Assembly: GCF_018459925.1 (NCBI RefSeq)
Contig: NZ_CP075371.1
Location: forward strand, 3,162,001 to 3,226,000
DNA from: Nocardioides aquaticus
Lineage (GTDB): Bacteria > Actinomycetota > Actinomycetes > Propionibacteriales > Nocardioidaceae
DNA: 64,000 nt
Direction: 5' to 3'
Numbering within the stretch: the first letter of the stretch is position 1; the number at the start of each line of letters is the position of its first letter. Below the pieces are notes generated by a model, which was not told the DNA's origin, searched no databases, and saw only the letters and a program-made list of their open reading frames with translations. Made by a program: the position numbers and the translations under genes. Shown one piece after another: positions 24,640-33,215 of this stretch.

Positions 24640-26361
24640 CTAGCAGCCGCGGCGTGCGACGCCGTCGACGGCGACCGGGAGCCGGCCGGGCGCCCGCGCC
24701 TCACCGGTGAGCACCCGCAGCAGCGCGGTCATCGCGCCCGGCGTGGTGCCGTAGGTCGCGACCTCGACCGGCGCGTCGGCGTACCCGAGCAGGTAGGGCG
24801 AGTCGGTCGCGACCAGCACCCCGGGCGCGCCCGGCCCGGCGGTCGTGCCGAGGCGTACGGGCGTCCCGTCGACGACCGTGCTCGGCGGCGCCGCGCGCCA
24901 CGCGTCGAGCGCGCGGGCGTCGGCGCGGCCGCGGCCGGTCGGGGTCGGGCGGGGCGGGCGCGTCTGGGACACGGAGCCGAGCGGGACGCCGGCGGCCACG
25001 GCGGCCGTACGGAAGGCGCCCACCGCGGCGGCGTCCCCCATCGGCACCAGGGGCCCGCGGACCAGCGGACCCCGGCAGGCGCCGGTGGCGACGGTGACGG
25101 CCGCCGCCGACAGGGCGCGGGCCGGTCCCGCTGCGCTCGTCGGGCCACCACGGCGGGGCGCCGCGGCCTGCTGGTGGAGCAGCATCGCGCCGACCCTGGC
25201 GGCGGCCTGCTCGAGGCGGCGTCGGTCCAGGTCCCCGCTGCGCACGGCGGCCAGGATCGAGGCGCGCGTCGCCGCCGGGTCCGGGGGCAGCAGCACCAGG
25301 TCGCCGCCGGCGCGCAGGAAACCGACCGCGGGCCGGTCCACGCCGTCCAGCGCGGCCATCTCCAGCGCGTCGCTGACCACGACGCCGTCGAAGCCGAGTC
25401 CGTCGCGCAGCAGACCGGTCACGACGGGTCGCGAGACGGTCGCCGGCACGCCCGGGTCGACCGCGGTGACGGCCAGGTGCCCGATCATCACCGCTGGCAG
25501 GCCCGCGTCCACCGCGGACCGGAACGGCACCAGGTCGGTGTCACGGAGCTCGGCGCGGCTGCGCCCCTGCACCGGCAGCGCGAGGTGGCTGTCGGTCGTG
25601 ACCGAGCCGTGGCCCGGGAAGTGCTTGACGACGGGCAGCACGCCGCCCGCGAGGTAGCCGCGCGCCGCCGCCACCGTCTGCTCGGCGACCAGCGCGGGGT
25701 CGGAGCCCGCCGAGCGGGAGCCGATCACCGGGTCGGAGGGACCGACGGTGACGTCGGCGTCGGGCGCGAAGTCGGTGGTGAACCCGAGCCGGCGCAGCTC
25801 CGCGCCGGCGGCGGCGTACGCCTGCAGCGTCAACCGCGGCCGGTCGGCCGCCCCCGCGGTCATGAACGCCGGGAACCGGGTGACGCCGGTGGTGAGCCGC
25901 TCGACCAGCCCGCCCTCCTGGTCGACGCCCACGAGCAGCGGCCAGGGGCGGCGTACGCCCCGCTGCAGCTGCGTGGTGGTCCGGCGGACCTGCTCGGCCG
26001 AGACCACGTTGTCCTCGAACATGATGACGCCGCCGAGGTCGAGGTCCTCGACCATGGCGGTCGGGGTGGTGGTGCCCGACCAGCGGGCCACGATCACCTG
26101 CCCGGCGAGCTCGGGCAGCGTCATCCGACCCACGGCCCGCGCGGCGCGGTCCAGCTCGGCGCGGGTCGGGCCCCACCCGGGCTCGAGGCCGAGCCGCTCG
26201 GAGGCGGTGGGGCGTACGTCCTGTGATGCCTGCGCGGCCTTCCCCGCCGGGTCGTCGCCCCCGGGCTCGGTCGGGCCGCTGCAGCCGGCGGCGAGGGTCG
26301 CGGCGGCCGCCAGCGAGGCGACCAGGGCGGTCAGCCGGACGGGGGTGCGCATCGGGGCCAT
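24640..26361 (-). CDS. glycoside hydrolase family 3 lipoprotein (beta-N-acetylhexosaminidase-like)
   Basis: 573 residues. A lipoprotein signal ends in the lipobox LAAGC (about residue 27). The GH3 N-domain shows LLVGVDQEGGLVERL, the KHFPGHGSVTTDSH motif typical of NagZ-type enzymes (the His acts as acid/base), and the nucleophile Asp in GVVVSDALEMAAL. After the barrel a C-terminal Ala/Pro-rich domain (about 380-573) is less conserved. It should hydrolyse N-acetylglucosaminyl linkages in cell-wall fragments outside the membrane. Two close starts exist (ATG 26361 or 26352); the longer is given. Confidence 0.9.
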   Translation of the reverse strand: MAPMRTPVRLTALVASLAAAATLAAGCSGPTEPGGDDPAGKAAQASQDVRPTASERLGLEPGWGPTRAELDRAARAVGRMTLPELAGQVIVARWSGTTTPTAMVEDLDLGGVIMFEDNVVSAEQVRRTTTQLQRGVRRPWPLLVGVDQEGGLVERLTTGVTRFPAFMTAGAADRPRLTLQAYAAAGAELRRLGFTTDFAPDADVTVGPSDPVIGSRSAGSDPALVAEQTVAAARGYLAGGVLPVVKHFPGHGSVTTDSHLALPVQGRSRAELRDTDLVPFRSAVDAGLPAVMIGHLAVTAVDPGVPATVSRPVVTGLLRDGLGFDGVVVSDALEMAALDGVDRPAVGFLRAGGDLVLLPPDPAATRASILAAVRSGDLDRRRLEQAAARVGAMLLHQQAAAPRRGGPTSAAGPARALSAAAVTVATGACRGPLVRGPLVPMGDAAAVGAFRTAAVAAGVPLGSVSQTRPPRPTPTGRGRADARALDAWRAAPPSTVVDGTPVRLGTTAGPGAPGVLVATDSPYLLGYADAPVEVATYGTTPGAMTALLRVLTGEARAPGRLPVAVDGVARRGC

Positions 26362-26414
26362 GCTGCCACCCGTCGGGGCACGCGCCGACCAGGCTGCCGG
26401 CCCGGGAGGCCCCG

Positions 26415-26921
26415 TCACGTGGGGAGCGAGCGCCCCAGCACCACGGTCCCCTCGCCCACACCGGGGTCGAGGACGCCCCACCCGAGCGACCCGTAGAGCC
26501 GTCGTGCCGGGTCGGTCGGGTCCGCCGTGGTCATCAGCAGCCACCGCCGGTGCGGCAGGTCGTGCGTGAGCTCGGTCATCAGCCGCCGTCCGAGCCCCCT
26601 CCCCCGCTGCCCCGCGCCGACGGCCAGGCTCACGAGCTCGAAGTGCCCGCCCACCCAGTCCGCGACCACCGCCGGGTCCAGGACCCGCGAGACCTCGTCG
26701 TTCCACCACTGACCCGGGGCGCCGGTGTAGCCGTAGGCGAACCCCACGACGACGCCGTGGTCGACGGCTCGGACCGACCGGAACCCGCCCCGGGCGGCGT
26801 GGCGGTCCCAGACCTCCCCGCGCCAGGCAGCCTCGTCGTCCGCTCCGCCCAGGGTGTCCCGGGCCACCGCCCACACGCCGGCGACCTCCGCCTCGGTCGG
26901 TGGTCCGCTCACGAGGTCCAT
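26415..26921 (-). CDS. GNAT family N-acetyltransferase
   Basis: 168 residues with the GNAT acetyl-CoA-binding motif LVSLAVGAGQRGRGLGRRLM and the C-terminal ARRLYGSLGW motif. Substrate is unknown. A minus-strand CAGGAT hexamer ends six bases before the ATG at 26921 with no Shine-Dalgarno, so the message may be leaderless. The upstream gap toward mazG contains an inverted-repeat element (26938-26987). Confidence 0.87.
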   Translation of the reverse strand: MDLVSGPPTEAEVAGVWAVARDTLGGADDEAAWRGEVWDRHAARGGFRSVRAVDHGVVVGFAYGYTGAPGQWWNDEVSRVLDPAVVADWVGGHFELVSLAVGAGQRGRGLGRRLMTELTHDLPHRRWLLMTTADPTDPARRLYGSLGWGVLDPGVGEGTVVLGRSLPT

Positions 26922-26937
26922 CGCCCCATCCTGGCGT

Positions 26938-26987
26938 GGGACGTCAGACGGAGCGAGCACCCGTCTGCACTGATCGCATGACGTCCC
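26938..26987. repeat. intergenic inverted-repeat element, copy 1
   Basis: Ends GGGACGTCA and TGACGTCCC form a 9-base inverted repeat. An inner hairpin pairs AGACGG with CCGTCT around AGCGAGCAC. It shares 21 identical bases (26950-26970) with the element at 27414-27434. It lies between two divergent genes. Confidence 0.65.
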
Positions 26988-27041
26988 GCGGTCGGGAACC
27001 GGCCCGCGCCGGCTCGCGGTCGTCGAGGGCGGCCGAGCGCC

Positions 27042-27047
27042 TACGGT
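27042..27047 (+). promoter_or_regulatory. -10 hexamer, leaderless promoter (mazG-like)
   Basis: TACGGT ends six bases before the ATG at 27054; no Shine-Dalgarno. Confidence 0.55.
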
Positions 27048-27053
27048 CGTCGC

Positions 27054-27383
27054 ATGGACTGCAACGAGTACCAGCGCGCCGCCCTGCGCACCGCCCGCGA
27101 CGTCGACGCCCCCGACGAGTTCATGCACCTCGTCCTGGGCCTGGTCGGTGAGGCCGGCGAGGTCGCCGAGAAGGTCAAGAAGCTGGTCCGTGACCACGAC
27201 AGCGACCTGGACCGGCTCGACCGCGACGACATGGCCGCCGAGCTCGGCGACGTCCTCTGGTACACCGCCGTCCTGGCCAGCTTCCTGGGGCTCTCCCTCG
27301 ACGACGTCGCGGAGCGCAACGTCGCGAAGCTGGCGGACCGTCAGCGCCGGGCCGCCCTGGGCGGCTCCGGCGACCACCGCTGA
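27054..27383 (+). CDS. MazG-like nucleotide pyrophosphohydrolase
   Basis: 109 residues of the all-alpha NTP pyrophosphatase fold. The metal-binding acidic residues are in LVGEAGEVAEKVKK (ExxE) and AAELGDVLWYTAVLA (ExxD). It hydrolyses nucleoside triphosphates, possibly for nucleotide pool cleaning; the single short domain places it with MazG-like phage and bacterial proteins, not the two-domain E. coli MazG. It is framed on both sides by copies of the same intergenic inverted repeat, with parE convergent downstream. Confidence 0.88.
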   Translation: MDCNEYQRAALRTARDVDAPDEFMHLVLGLVGEAGEVAEKVKKLVRDHDSDLDRLDRDDMAAELGDVLWYTAVLASFLGLSLDDVAERNVAKLADRQRRAALGGSGDHR

Positions 27384-27401
27384 CCAGGGCCTGACCGGCC
27401 C

Positions 27402-27451
27402 GGGAGGTCATGCGGAGCGAGCACCCGTCTGCACGGGACGTATGACGTCCC
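27402..27451. repeat. intergenic inverted-repeat element, copy 2
   Basis: GGGAGGTCATGCG and CGTATGACGTCCC form arms matching at 11 of 13 positions. The centre shares 21 identical bases with copy 1 at 26938-26987, and both end ATGACGTCCCGCGG. It lies between the convergent mazG-like and parE genes, so it may also act as a terminator. Confidence 0.65.
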
Positions 27452-27506
27452 GCGGACCGCGCCCGAGACCCGCCCCGACCGGCTCCGACCCGTACGGGCC
27501 GCCCCG

Positions 27507-29642
27507 TCAGGCGTCGAGCATCTCCACGTCGACCTCGTAGGCCCCCTGGACGATGAACTCCTTGCGCGGCGCGACCTCCGAGCCCATCAGCAGCTCGAAC
27601 ACCGTGGCCGCCGCGTCGGCGTCGTCGACCGTCAGCTTGCGCAGGGTGCGGTGGCGCGGGTCCATCGTGGTCTCGGCCAGCTGGTCGGCGTCCATCTCGC
27701 CGAGCCCCTTGTAGCGCTGCACCGGGTCCTTCCAGCGCACGTTCTTCTTCTTCAGCTCCGCCAGCTTCCGCTGCAGCTCGTCGTCGGAGTAGGTGTAGAC
27801 GTACTTCTCCATGCCCTTGCGAGGGTTGGTCAGCTCGATGCGGTGCAGCGGCGGGACGGCGGTGTAGACGCGGCCGCTGGTGACCAGCTCGGGCATGTAC
27901 TTGAAGAACAGCGTGGCCAGCAGGCAGCGGATGTGGGCGCCGTCGGAGTCGGCGTCGGCCATGAAGATGATCCGGCCGTAGCGGCACGCCTCAAGGTCGA
28001 AGGTGCGCCCCGATCCCGCCCCGACGACCTGGATGATCGAGGAGCACTCGGTGTTCTTCAGCATGTCGCCGACCGAGGCCTTCTGGACGTTGAGGATCTT
28101 GCCGCGGATCGGCAGCAGGGCCTGGAAGGAGGAGTCGCGCGCGGACTTGGCGGTGCCGAGCGCGGAGTCGCCCTCGACGATGAAGAGCTCGGTGCGCTCG
28201 TTGTCGGAGTCGCGGCAGTCGGAGAGCTTCGCGGGCAGTGCCGAGGACTCCAGGGCGTTCTTCCGGCGCTGGGTCTCCTTGTGCTGACGGGCCGCGATCC
28301 GGGTGCGCTGGGCGCCCACGACCTTCTCCATGACCAGCTTGGCCTGGGCCTTCTCGACCCGCTTGGTCGAGGTGAGGAAGTCCTTGAGCTCGGCGGCGAC
28401 CACCTTGCGTACGACGTTGCGCGCCGCGGGCGTGCCGAGGATCTCCTTGGTCTGCCCCTCGAACTGCGGCTCGGCCAGGCGCACCGTCACCACGGCGGTC
28501 ATCCCCTCGAGCACGTCGTCCTTGACCACGTCCTGGTCGTTGACCTTGAGCGCCTTGGTGGCGCGCATCACCTCGTTGAAGGTCTTGGTCACCGCCTGCT
28601 CGAAGCCGCCGACGTGCGTGCCGCCCTTGGGGGTGGCGATCACGTTGACGAAAGAGCGGACCTCGGTCTCGTACCCGGTGCCCCACCGCACCGCCACGTC
28701 GACGCCGAGCTCGCGCTCGACCTCCTGCGGCGTCATGTGGCCCTGCTCGTCGAGCATCGGCACGGTCTCGGTGAACGTGTCGGTGCCCTGCAGGCGCACG
28801 ATGTCGGTCACGGCCTCGTCGTGGGCCAGGAACTCCGCGAACTCCGCGATCCCGCCGTCGTGGCGGAAGCTCTCCTCCACCGGTACGTCGCCGCGCTCGT
28901 CGCGGATGACCAGCTCGAGCCCCGGGACGATGAAGGACGTCTGCCGGGCCCGGCCGAGGAGCCCCTCCAGCTCGAAGGCGGCGTCGGCGGTGAAGATCTG
29001 GCGGTCGGGCCAGAACCGGATCCGGGTGCCGCTGCGTCCCTTGGGCACGCGACCGGCCTTGCGGCTCAGCCCGGACCCGGCCTCGAAGCCCGCGGCCGCG
29101 CCGTCGCCGTCGAAGACGCCCGGCACCCCGCGGCGGAAGCTGAGCCCCTGCCGGCTGGGGGCGCGCTCGACGTCGATGTCCATGCGTGAGGACAGGGCGT
29201 TGACCACGGACAGCCCCACACCGTGCAGGCCGCCGGTGGCGGCGTACGACCCGCCACCGAACTTGCCGCCGGCGTGCAGCTTGGTGGCCACCACCTCGAC
29301 GCCGGGCAGCCCGGTCTTGGGCTCCTTGTCGGTCGGGATGCCGCGACCGTCGTCGTGGACCTCGACGGAGTCGTCGGGGTGCAGCGTCACCTCGACGCGG
29401 TGCGCCTCGCCGGCCAGCGCCTCGTCCACGCCGTTGTCGATGATCTCCCACAGGCAGTGCATCAGCCCCCGGGTGTCGGTGGAGCCGATGTACATGCCGG
29501 GCCGCTTGCGGACGGCCTCGAGACCCTCGAGGACCAGCAGGTGCGCGGCGTTGTACGTCTTGTCGATCGGAGGCTCCCGGGTCGCGGCTGGTCTGGACGA
29601 CCCGAACCTACCGACGACACGCCCACGGCCGGTGCGCGGCAC
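27507..29642 (-). CDS. parE: DNA topoisomerase IV subunit B (ParE/GyrB family)
   Basis: 711 residues. The GHKL ATPase is at the N-terminus (YNAAHLLVLEGLEAVRKRPGMYIG, EIIDNGVDEALAG with the Mg ligand Asn, VEVHDDGRGIP, GGLHGVGLSVVNALS); then the transducer (QTKEILG) and TOPRIM domains (ELFIVEGDSALG, the metal-binding FMADADSDGAH) and the C-terminal PVQRYKGLGEM. With ParC it decatenates daughter chromosomes. The GTG at 29642 is the only conventional upstream start; however a TAGGTT hexamer lies inside at 29605-29610 and an ATC codon at 29567 follows GGGAG, so the true start could be shorter. Confidence 0.93.
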   Translation of the reverse strand: MPRTGRGRVVGRFGSSRPAATREPPIDKTYNAAHLLVLEGLEAVRKRPGMYIGSTDTRGLMHCLWEIIDNGVDEALAGEAHRVEVTLHPDDSVEVHDDGRGIPTDKEPKTGLPGVEVVATKLHAGGKFGGGSYAATGGLHGVGLSVVNALSSRMDIDVERAPSRQGLSFRRGVPGVFDGDGAAAGFEAGSGLSRKAGRVPKGRSGTRIRFWPDRQIFTADAAFELEGLLGRARQTSFIVPGLELVIRDERGDVPVEESFRHDGGIAEFAEFLAHDEAVTDIVRLQGTDTFTETVPMLDEQGHMTPQEVERELGVDVAVRWGTGYETEVRSFVNVIATPKGGTHVGGFEQAVTKTFNEVMRATKALKVNDQDVVKDDVLEGMTAVVTVRLAEPQFEGQTKEILGTPAARNVVRKVVAAELKDFLTSTKRVEKAQAKLVMEKVVGAQRTRIAARQHKETQRRKNALESSALPAKLSDCRDSDNERTELFIVEGDSALGTAKSARDSSFQALLPIRGKILNVQKASVGDMLKNTECSSIIQVVGAGSGRTFDLEACRYGRIIFMADADSDGAHIRCLLATLFFKYMPELVTSGRVYTAVPPLHRIELTNPRKGMEKYVYTYSDDELQRKLAELKKKNVRWKDPVQRYKGLGEMDADQLAETTMDPRHRTLRKLTVDDADAAATVFELLMGSEVAPRKEFIVQGAYEVDVEMLDA

Positions 29643-29859
29643 GCCTGCCCGCGCGTACCGCCTGCCCAGTAAGGTCGAGATCAGCAGTCCAGCCCCACCG
29701 CAGCACCGACCGACCGGACGACGTGGCCCGGCCAGTCACCCTTCAGGATCACCACCCGCGTGGTTCGATCACAGTGTGGTTCGCCACGAACGGCTGAGGA
29801 ACAACAGGTTCTCTCGCTACGTTGTGAACAGCACCGACCGACCAAGAGATGAGGCCGTT

Positions 29860-30084
29860 GTGACTACTGCAGTTGCTACCAGTGCTCCCCTGACTGCCGA
29901 GGACCGTTGCGACCGCTGCGGTGCGCAGGCCTACCTTCGTGTGGCCCTGCAGGCCGGGGGCGAGCTCATGTTCTGCGCGCACCACGCCCGCGAGCACGAG
30001 GACAAGCTCAAGGAGGTGGCCGTGACCGTCGTGGACGAGACCCACAAGCTGCACGGCACCCCCGCTCCCGACACGGAGCGCTGA
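29860..30084 (+). CDS. DUF7455-like small zinc protein
   Basis: 74 residues. The treble-clef-like core is DRCDRCGAQAYLRV then GELMFCAHHAREHEDKL, giving CxxC plus CAHH as an obvious zinc site. Such proteins occur throughout actinobacteria with unknown function. The GTG at 29860 follows GAGATGAGG, a plausible Shine-Dalgarno; the sequence upstream is AT-richer than the rest of the window and probably holds the promoter. A strong hairpin terminator follows at 30108-30140, so the gene appears monocistronic. Confidence 0.82.
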   Translation: MTTAVATSAPLTAEDRCDRCGAQAYLRVALQAGGELMFCAHHAREHEDKLKEVAVTVVDETHKLHGTPAPDTER

Positions 30085-30107
30085 GCACCACCCACCACAG
30101 ACTCCCT

Positions 30108-30140
30108 CGACGGCCCCGGACCTCTGGTCCGGGGCCGTCG
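30108..30140 (+). terminator. intrinsic hairpin terminator
   Basis: Perfect 15-base stem (CGACGGCCCCGGACC and its complement) with a TCT loop, 24 bases after the stop of the DUF7455 gene. No T tract, as is usual in very GC-rich actinobacteria. Confidence 0.75.
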
Positions 30141-30176
30141 TCGTCCTCCGGGCAGCGGGCCCCGGGGTGTCCTGCG

Positions 30177-30182
30177 TACGCT
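30177..30182 (+). promoter_or_regulatory. -10 hexamer, leaderless promoter (EamA transporter)
   Basis: TACGCT ends eight bases before the GTG at 30191; no Shine-Dalgarno. Confidence 0.5.
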
Positions 30183-30190
30183 CGGCGGCC

Positions 30191-31051
30191 GTGACCGCCC
30201 TCGGCCTGGCCCTCGTGGCCGCCCTCACCTACGGCCTGTCCGACTTCGTCGGCGGCGTCGCCTCGCACCGCGCGTCGGCCTGGGCGGTGGCCCTGCTGTC
30301 CCAGCTCGGCGGGGCCGGCACGGTCCTGGTCGTGGCCCTCGTCGTCGGCGGCACCCCGGAGCCCTCCGACTGGGCGTGGGCCGCCCTGGGCGGGGTCGGC
30401 AACGGCGTCGGGACCGCCTTCCTCTACCGCGGCCTGTCCTCGGGGCGGATGGGGGTGGTCGCACCGCTCTCCGGCGTCGGAGCGGCGGTGGTGCCGGTGG
30501 CTGCCGGGCTGGGGCTCGGCGAACGCCCCGGGCTGCTGGTCGCGGTGGGGCTGGTCCTGGCGGCGCCGGGCATCTGGCTGGTCTCGCGCGAGCCCGCCGA
30601 CGACCCGGCCCCGGCAGCACGGGGCGGGAGCGGTACGCCGGCCCGCGCCGCCGTCGTCGACGGCCTGCTCGCGGGCGCCGGGTTCGGCACGCTGTTCGCG
30701 GCCCTGGCGCAGGTCGGTGAGGACGCCGGGCTGATGCCGGTGCTGCTGAACCAGCTGGTCGCGGCCGTCGTGGTGGTGGTCGTGGCGGCTGGGGTGCGCG
30801 CGCCCTGGCTGCCGCGGCGGCCCGCGGCGTACCTCGGCCTGGTCTGCGGCGTCCTCGGTGTGACGGGCACGCTGCTGTTCCTGCTGTCGGCCCGCGCCGG
30901 CTACCTCGCCGTCGCGGGCGTGCTGACCTCGCTCTACCCCGCGGTCACGGTCCTGCTGGCCGCGCTGCTGCTCCGTGAACGGGTGCACCGGGGCCAGGGA
31001 GTGGGGCTGCTGCTGTGCGCCGCGGCCGTGACCTTCGTCGCGTGGGGGTGA
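30191..31051 (+). CDS. EamA/DMT-family transporter
   Basis: 286 residues with about ten hydrophobic helices arranged as two EamA halves; VGNGVGTAFLYRGLSSGRMGVVAPLSG and LSARAGYLAVAGVLTSLYPAVTVLLAALLLRE are the characteristic helix-4 and helix-9 regions. These are drug/metabolite exporters; the substrate is not predictable. The GTG at 30191 is preferred over the GTG at 30167 because the TACGCT promoter hexamer lies between them. The gene is framed by the terminator at 30108-30140 and the LapA-domain gene. Confidence 0.87.
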   Translation: MTALGLALVAALTYGLSDFVGGVASHRASAWAVALLSQLGGAGTVLVVALVVGGTPEPSDWAWAALGGVGNGVGTAFLYRGLSSGRMGVVAPLSGVGAAVVPVAAGLGLGERPGLLVAVGLVLAAPGIWLVSREPADDPAPAARGGSGTPARAAVVDGLLAGAGFGTLFAALAQVGEDAGLMPVLLNQLVAAVVVVVVAAGVRAPWLPRRPAAYLGLVCGVLGVTGTLLFLLSARAGYLAVAGVLTSLYPAVTVLLAALLLRERVHRGQGVGLLLCAAAVTFVAWG

Positions 31052-31127
31052 TCCTGCGGGCGTGGGGGGCGCCACGCCCACCCGTGGGTGCACCGAGGGG
31101 TGGAGGCGGGTGCGGTAAACCTGGACC

Positions 31128-31547
31128 ATGAGCAACCCCACGCCCACCCCGCCGGGTTCGACCCCCGGACCCGACCGCGGCGCGCAGCCCGGCGGTGCCC
31201 CCGCCGCCGACCAGCCCGGCACGTCGGGCAAGGCCGCGAAGCCCGGCAAGGGCGGCGCGCCCGCCACGAAGGGCTCGGACAAGCAGTCCGACCCGCTGCG
31301 CCGCTCCCGTGCCGGCGGCCTGTACGTCGGCGTGATCGCGCTCGGCATCGTGCTGATCCTGCTGATCATCTTCGTGGCCCAGAACACCGACCCGACCACG
31401 GTGCGCTTCCTGGGCTGGCAGGCCGAGATCCCGGTCGCGGTGGCCCTGCTGATCGCCGCGGTCGCCGGGCTCTTCCTGGCCGGCATCGCCGCCAGCCTGC
31501 GGATCTTCCAGCTGCGCCGTCGGGTGAAGCACGACCGCAAGGCCTGA
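31128..31547 (+). CDS. LapA (DUF1049) domain membrane protein
   Basis: 139 residues. A disordered Pro/Gly/Lys-rich N-terminal region (about 1-60) precedes two membrane helices matching the LapA/DUF1049 domain: GVIALGIVLILLIIFVAQN followed by TTVRFLGWQAEIPVAVALLIAAVAG, with a basic end (RRRVKHDRKA). The role in Gram-positives, which lack lipopolysaccharide, is unknown. TAAACC six bases before the ATG is a weak leaderless promoter candidate. A bidirectional terminator follows. Confidence 0.82.
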   Translation: MSNPTPTPPGSTPGPDRGAQPGGAPAADQPGTSGKAAKPGKGGAPATKGSDKQSDPLRRSRAGGLYVGVIALGIVLILLIIFVAQNTDPTTVRFLGWQAEIPVAVALLIAAVAGLFLAGIAASLRIFQLRRRVKHDRKA

Positions 31548-31558
31548 GCGCTCCTGCT

Positions 31559-31598
31559 CGACGGGCCCGTCACCGCTGCCGCGGTGGCGGGCCCGTCG
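31559..31598. terminator. bidirectional hairpin terminator
   Basis: An 18-base stem with a single G-T pair (arms 31559-31576 and 31581-31598) and a TGCC loop, placed between the convergent LapA-domain and FNT genes. Confidence 0.75.
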
Positions 31599-31614
31599 TG
31601 GGTCGTACCGGTCC

Positions 31615-32499
31615 TCAGTCCCGGCGCTCGGCGAGCACCGGCGTCCGCGCCCCGGCCGTCGGCGCCGCCGGCTCCTCGTCCTCGGGCGGGGACACCCGCC
31701 GCGACGGGCCCGTACGGGCGTGGGTGGTGTACAGGGTGAGGCCCACGAAGGTCAGTCCGCCGACCAGGTTGCCGACGACGGTCGGGATCTCGTTCCAGAG
31801 CAGGTAGTCGCCGACCGAGAAGTCGCCGCCGAGCAGCAGGCCCGAGGGGAACAGGAACATGTTCACGATGGAGTGCTCGAAGCCCATGTAGAAGAACAGC
31901 ATGATCGGCATCCACATGGCGATGACCTTGCCGGGGACGCTGGTCGACATCATCGCGGCCACGACACCGGTCGAGACCATCCAGTTGCACAGCACCCCGC
32001 GCACGAAGAGCGTGAGCATGCCCGCGGCGCCGGCGTCGGCGTACCCGACGGTCCGGGCCTCGCCGATGGTGCCGATCTGCTGGCCGACGGCGTCCGGGGA
32101 GGTGCTGAAGCCGGTGGTGAAGATGATCGCCATCAGCACCGCCACGGTCATCGCACCGGCGAAGTTGCCGACGAAGACCCAGCCCCAGTTGCGCAGCATC
32201 AGCCGCACCGTGACGCCGCGACGCTTGTCGAGCACCGCCAGCGGGACCAGCGTGAAGACGCCGGTGAGCAGGTCGAAGCCCATCAGGTAGAGCAGGCAGA
32301 ACCCGACCGGGAACAGCACCGCACCGAGCAGGGGCTCCCCCGTCTGCACGGTGACGGTGACGGCGAAGGCGGCGGCCAGGGCCAGGACCGCCCCGGCCAT
32401 GAAGGACCGGATCAGCGTGTCCCGGGTGGACATGAACGCCTTGGTCTCCCCCGCGTCGACCATCGCGGTCACGAAGTCGGGCGGCTTCACATAGGACAT
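31615..32499 (-). CDS. formate/nitrite transporter (FNT) family channel
   Basis: 294 residues with six membrane helices. The FNT signatures are visible: LFPVGFCLLYLMGFDLLTGVF (omega-loop), NWGWVFVGNFAGAM, CNWMVSTGVV and GFEHSIVNMFLFPSGLL with the pore His. It conducts small monovalent anions such as formate or nitrite. AAGGAG lies eight bases before the ATG at 32499. It is divergent from cyanase, so a role in cyanate or bicarbonate-related anion traffic is conceivable but not shown. The C-terminus is an acidic-Pro tail. Confidence 0.9.
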   Translation of the reverse strand: MSYVKPPDFVTAMVDAGETKAFMSTRDTLIRSFMAGAVLALAAAFAVTVTVQTGEPLLGAVLFPVGFCLLYLMGFDLLTGVFTLVPLAVLDKRRGVTVRLMLRNWGWVFVGNFAGAMTVAVLMAIIFTTGFSTSPDAVGQQIGTIGEARTVGYADAGAAGMLTLFVRGVLCNWMVSTGVVAAMMSTSVPGKVIAMWMPIMLFFYMGFEHSIVNMFLFPSGLLLGGDFSVGDYLLWNEIPTVVGNLVGGLTFVGLTLYTTHARTGPSRRVSPPEDEEPAAPTAGARTPVLAERRD

Positions 32500-32744
32500 G
32501 GCGGCTCCTTGGAACGGGGGCGGGCTGGACCTCCACCCTCCCCGCCGCGGGTTTCCCCCGGGTGACACCGGCCGCAGACCGGTGTCACCACCACCTCACG
32601 GACTCACGTCCCGGGGCGTTCCGGGCACGCTCGTGCATCGGTCGGGTCACGGACCGGCCCCACCCTGGCCCACAGCCCGGTGGATGGGCATCCTGGGCCG
32701 CGACGGCGCCGGCTCCCGGCGGCGCCCCGAGACGAGGAGCACCC

Positions 32745-33194
32745 GTGACCCCGATCATGACCAAGCAGGACGCCGCCCGGCACGTCGACGCGGCCCGCGT
32801 GCGCAACGGCCTGACCTGGGCCACCGTGGCCGACCACCTCGGTACCCCGCTGGTGTGGACGACGGCCGCGCTGCTCGGGCAGCACCCCGTGCCCGCCGAG
32901 ACCGCGCGGGCCGCCTGCGCGCTGCTCGACCTGGGCGACGACGTGGCCGAGGCGCTGCGCCAGCAGCCCACCCGTGTCGCCGACCCGGCGGTGGCCACCG
33001 ACCCGACCGTGTACCGCTTCCACGAGGCGCTCGCGGTCTACGGCCCGGCGCTGAAGGCGCTGATCCACGAGGAGTTCGGCGACGGGATCATGAGCGCGAT
33101 CAACTTCCAGGTCGACATCGCGCGGCGCCCCGACCCGGACGGCGACCGGGTGGTCGTCACCTTCGACGGGAAGTTCCTCGACTACCGCTGGTGA
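32745..33194 (+). CDS. cynS: cyanate hydratase (cyanase)
   Basis: 149 residues. An N-terminal helix-turn-helix-like domain (AARHVDAARVRNGLTWATVADHLG) is followed by the short catalytic domain: YRFHEALAVYGPALKALIHEEFGDGIMSAINFQVD. The active-site Arg, Glu and Ser (Arg96, Glu99 and Ser122 in E. coli) align with R and E of YRFHEAL and S of MSAINF. It converts cyanate plus bicarbonate to ammonia and CO2. The GTG start follows GAGGAG at good spacing; an internal ATG four codons later is the alternative. Divergent from the FNT channel. Confidence 0.93.
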   Translation: MTPIMTKQDAARHVDAARVRNGLTWATVADHLGTPLVWTTAALLGQHPVPAETARAACALLDLGDDVAEALRQQPTRVADPAVATDPTVYRFHEALAVYGPALKALIHEEFGDGIMSAINFQVDIARRPDPDGDRVVVTFDGKFLDYRW

Positions 33195-33215
33195 GCCGAC
33201 CACCTGGTGCCCCGC

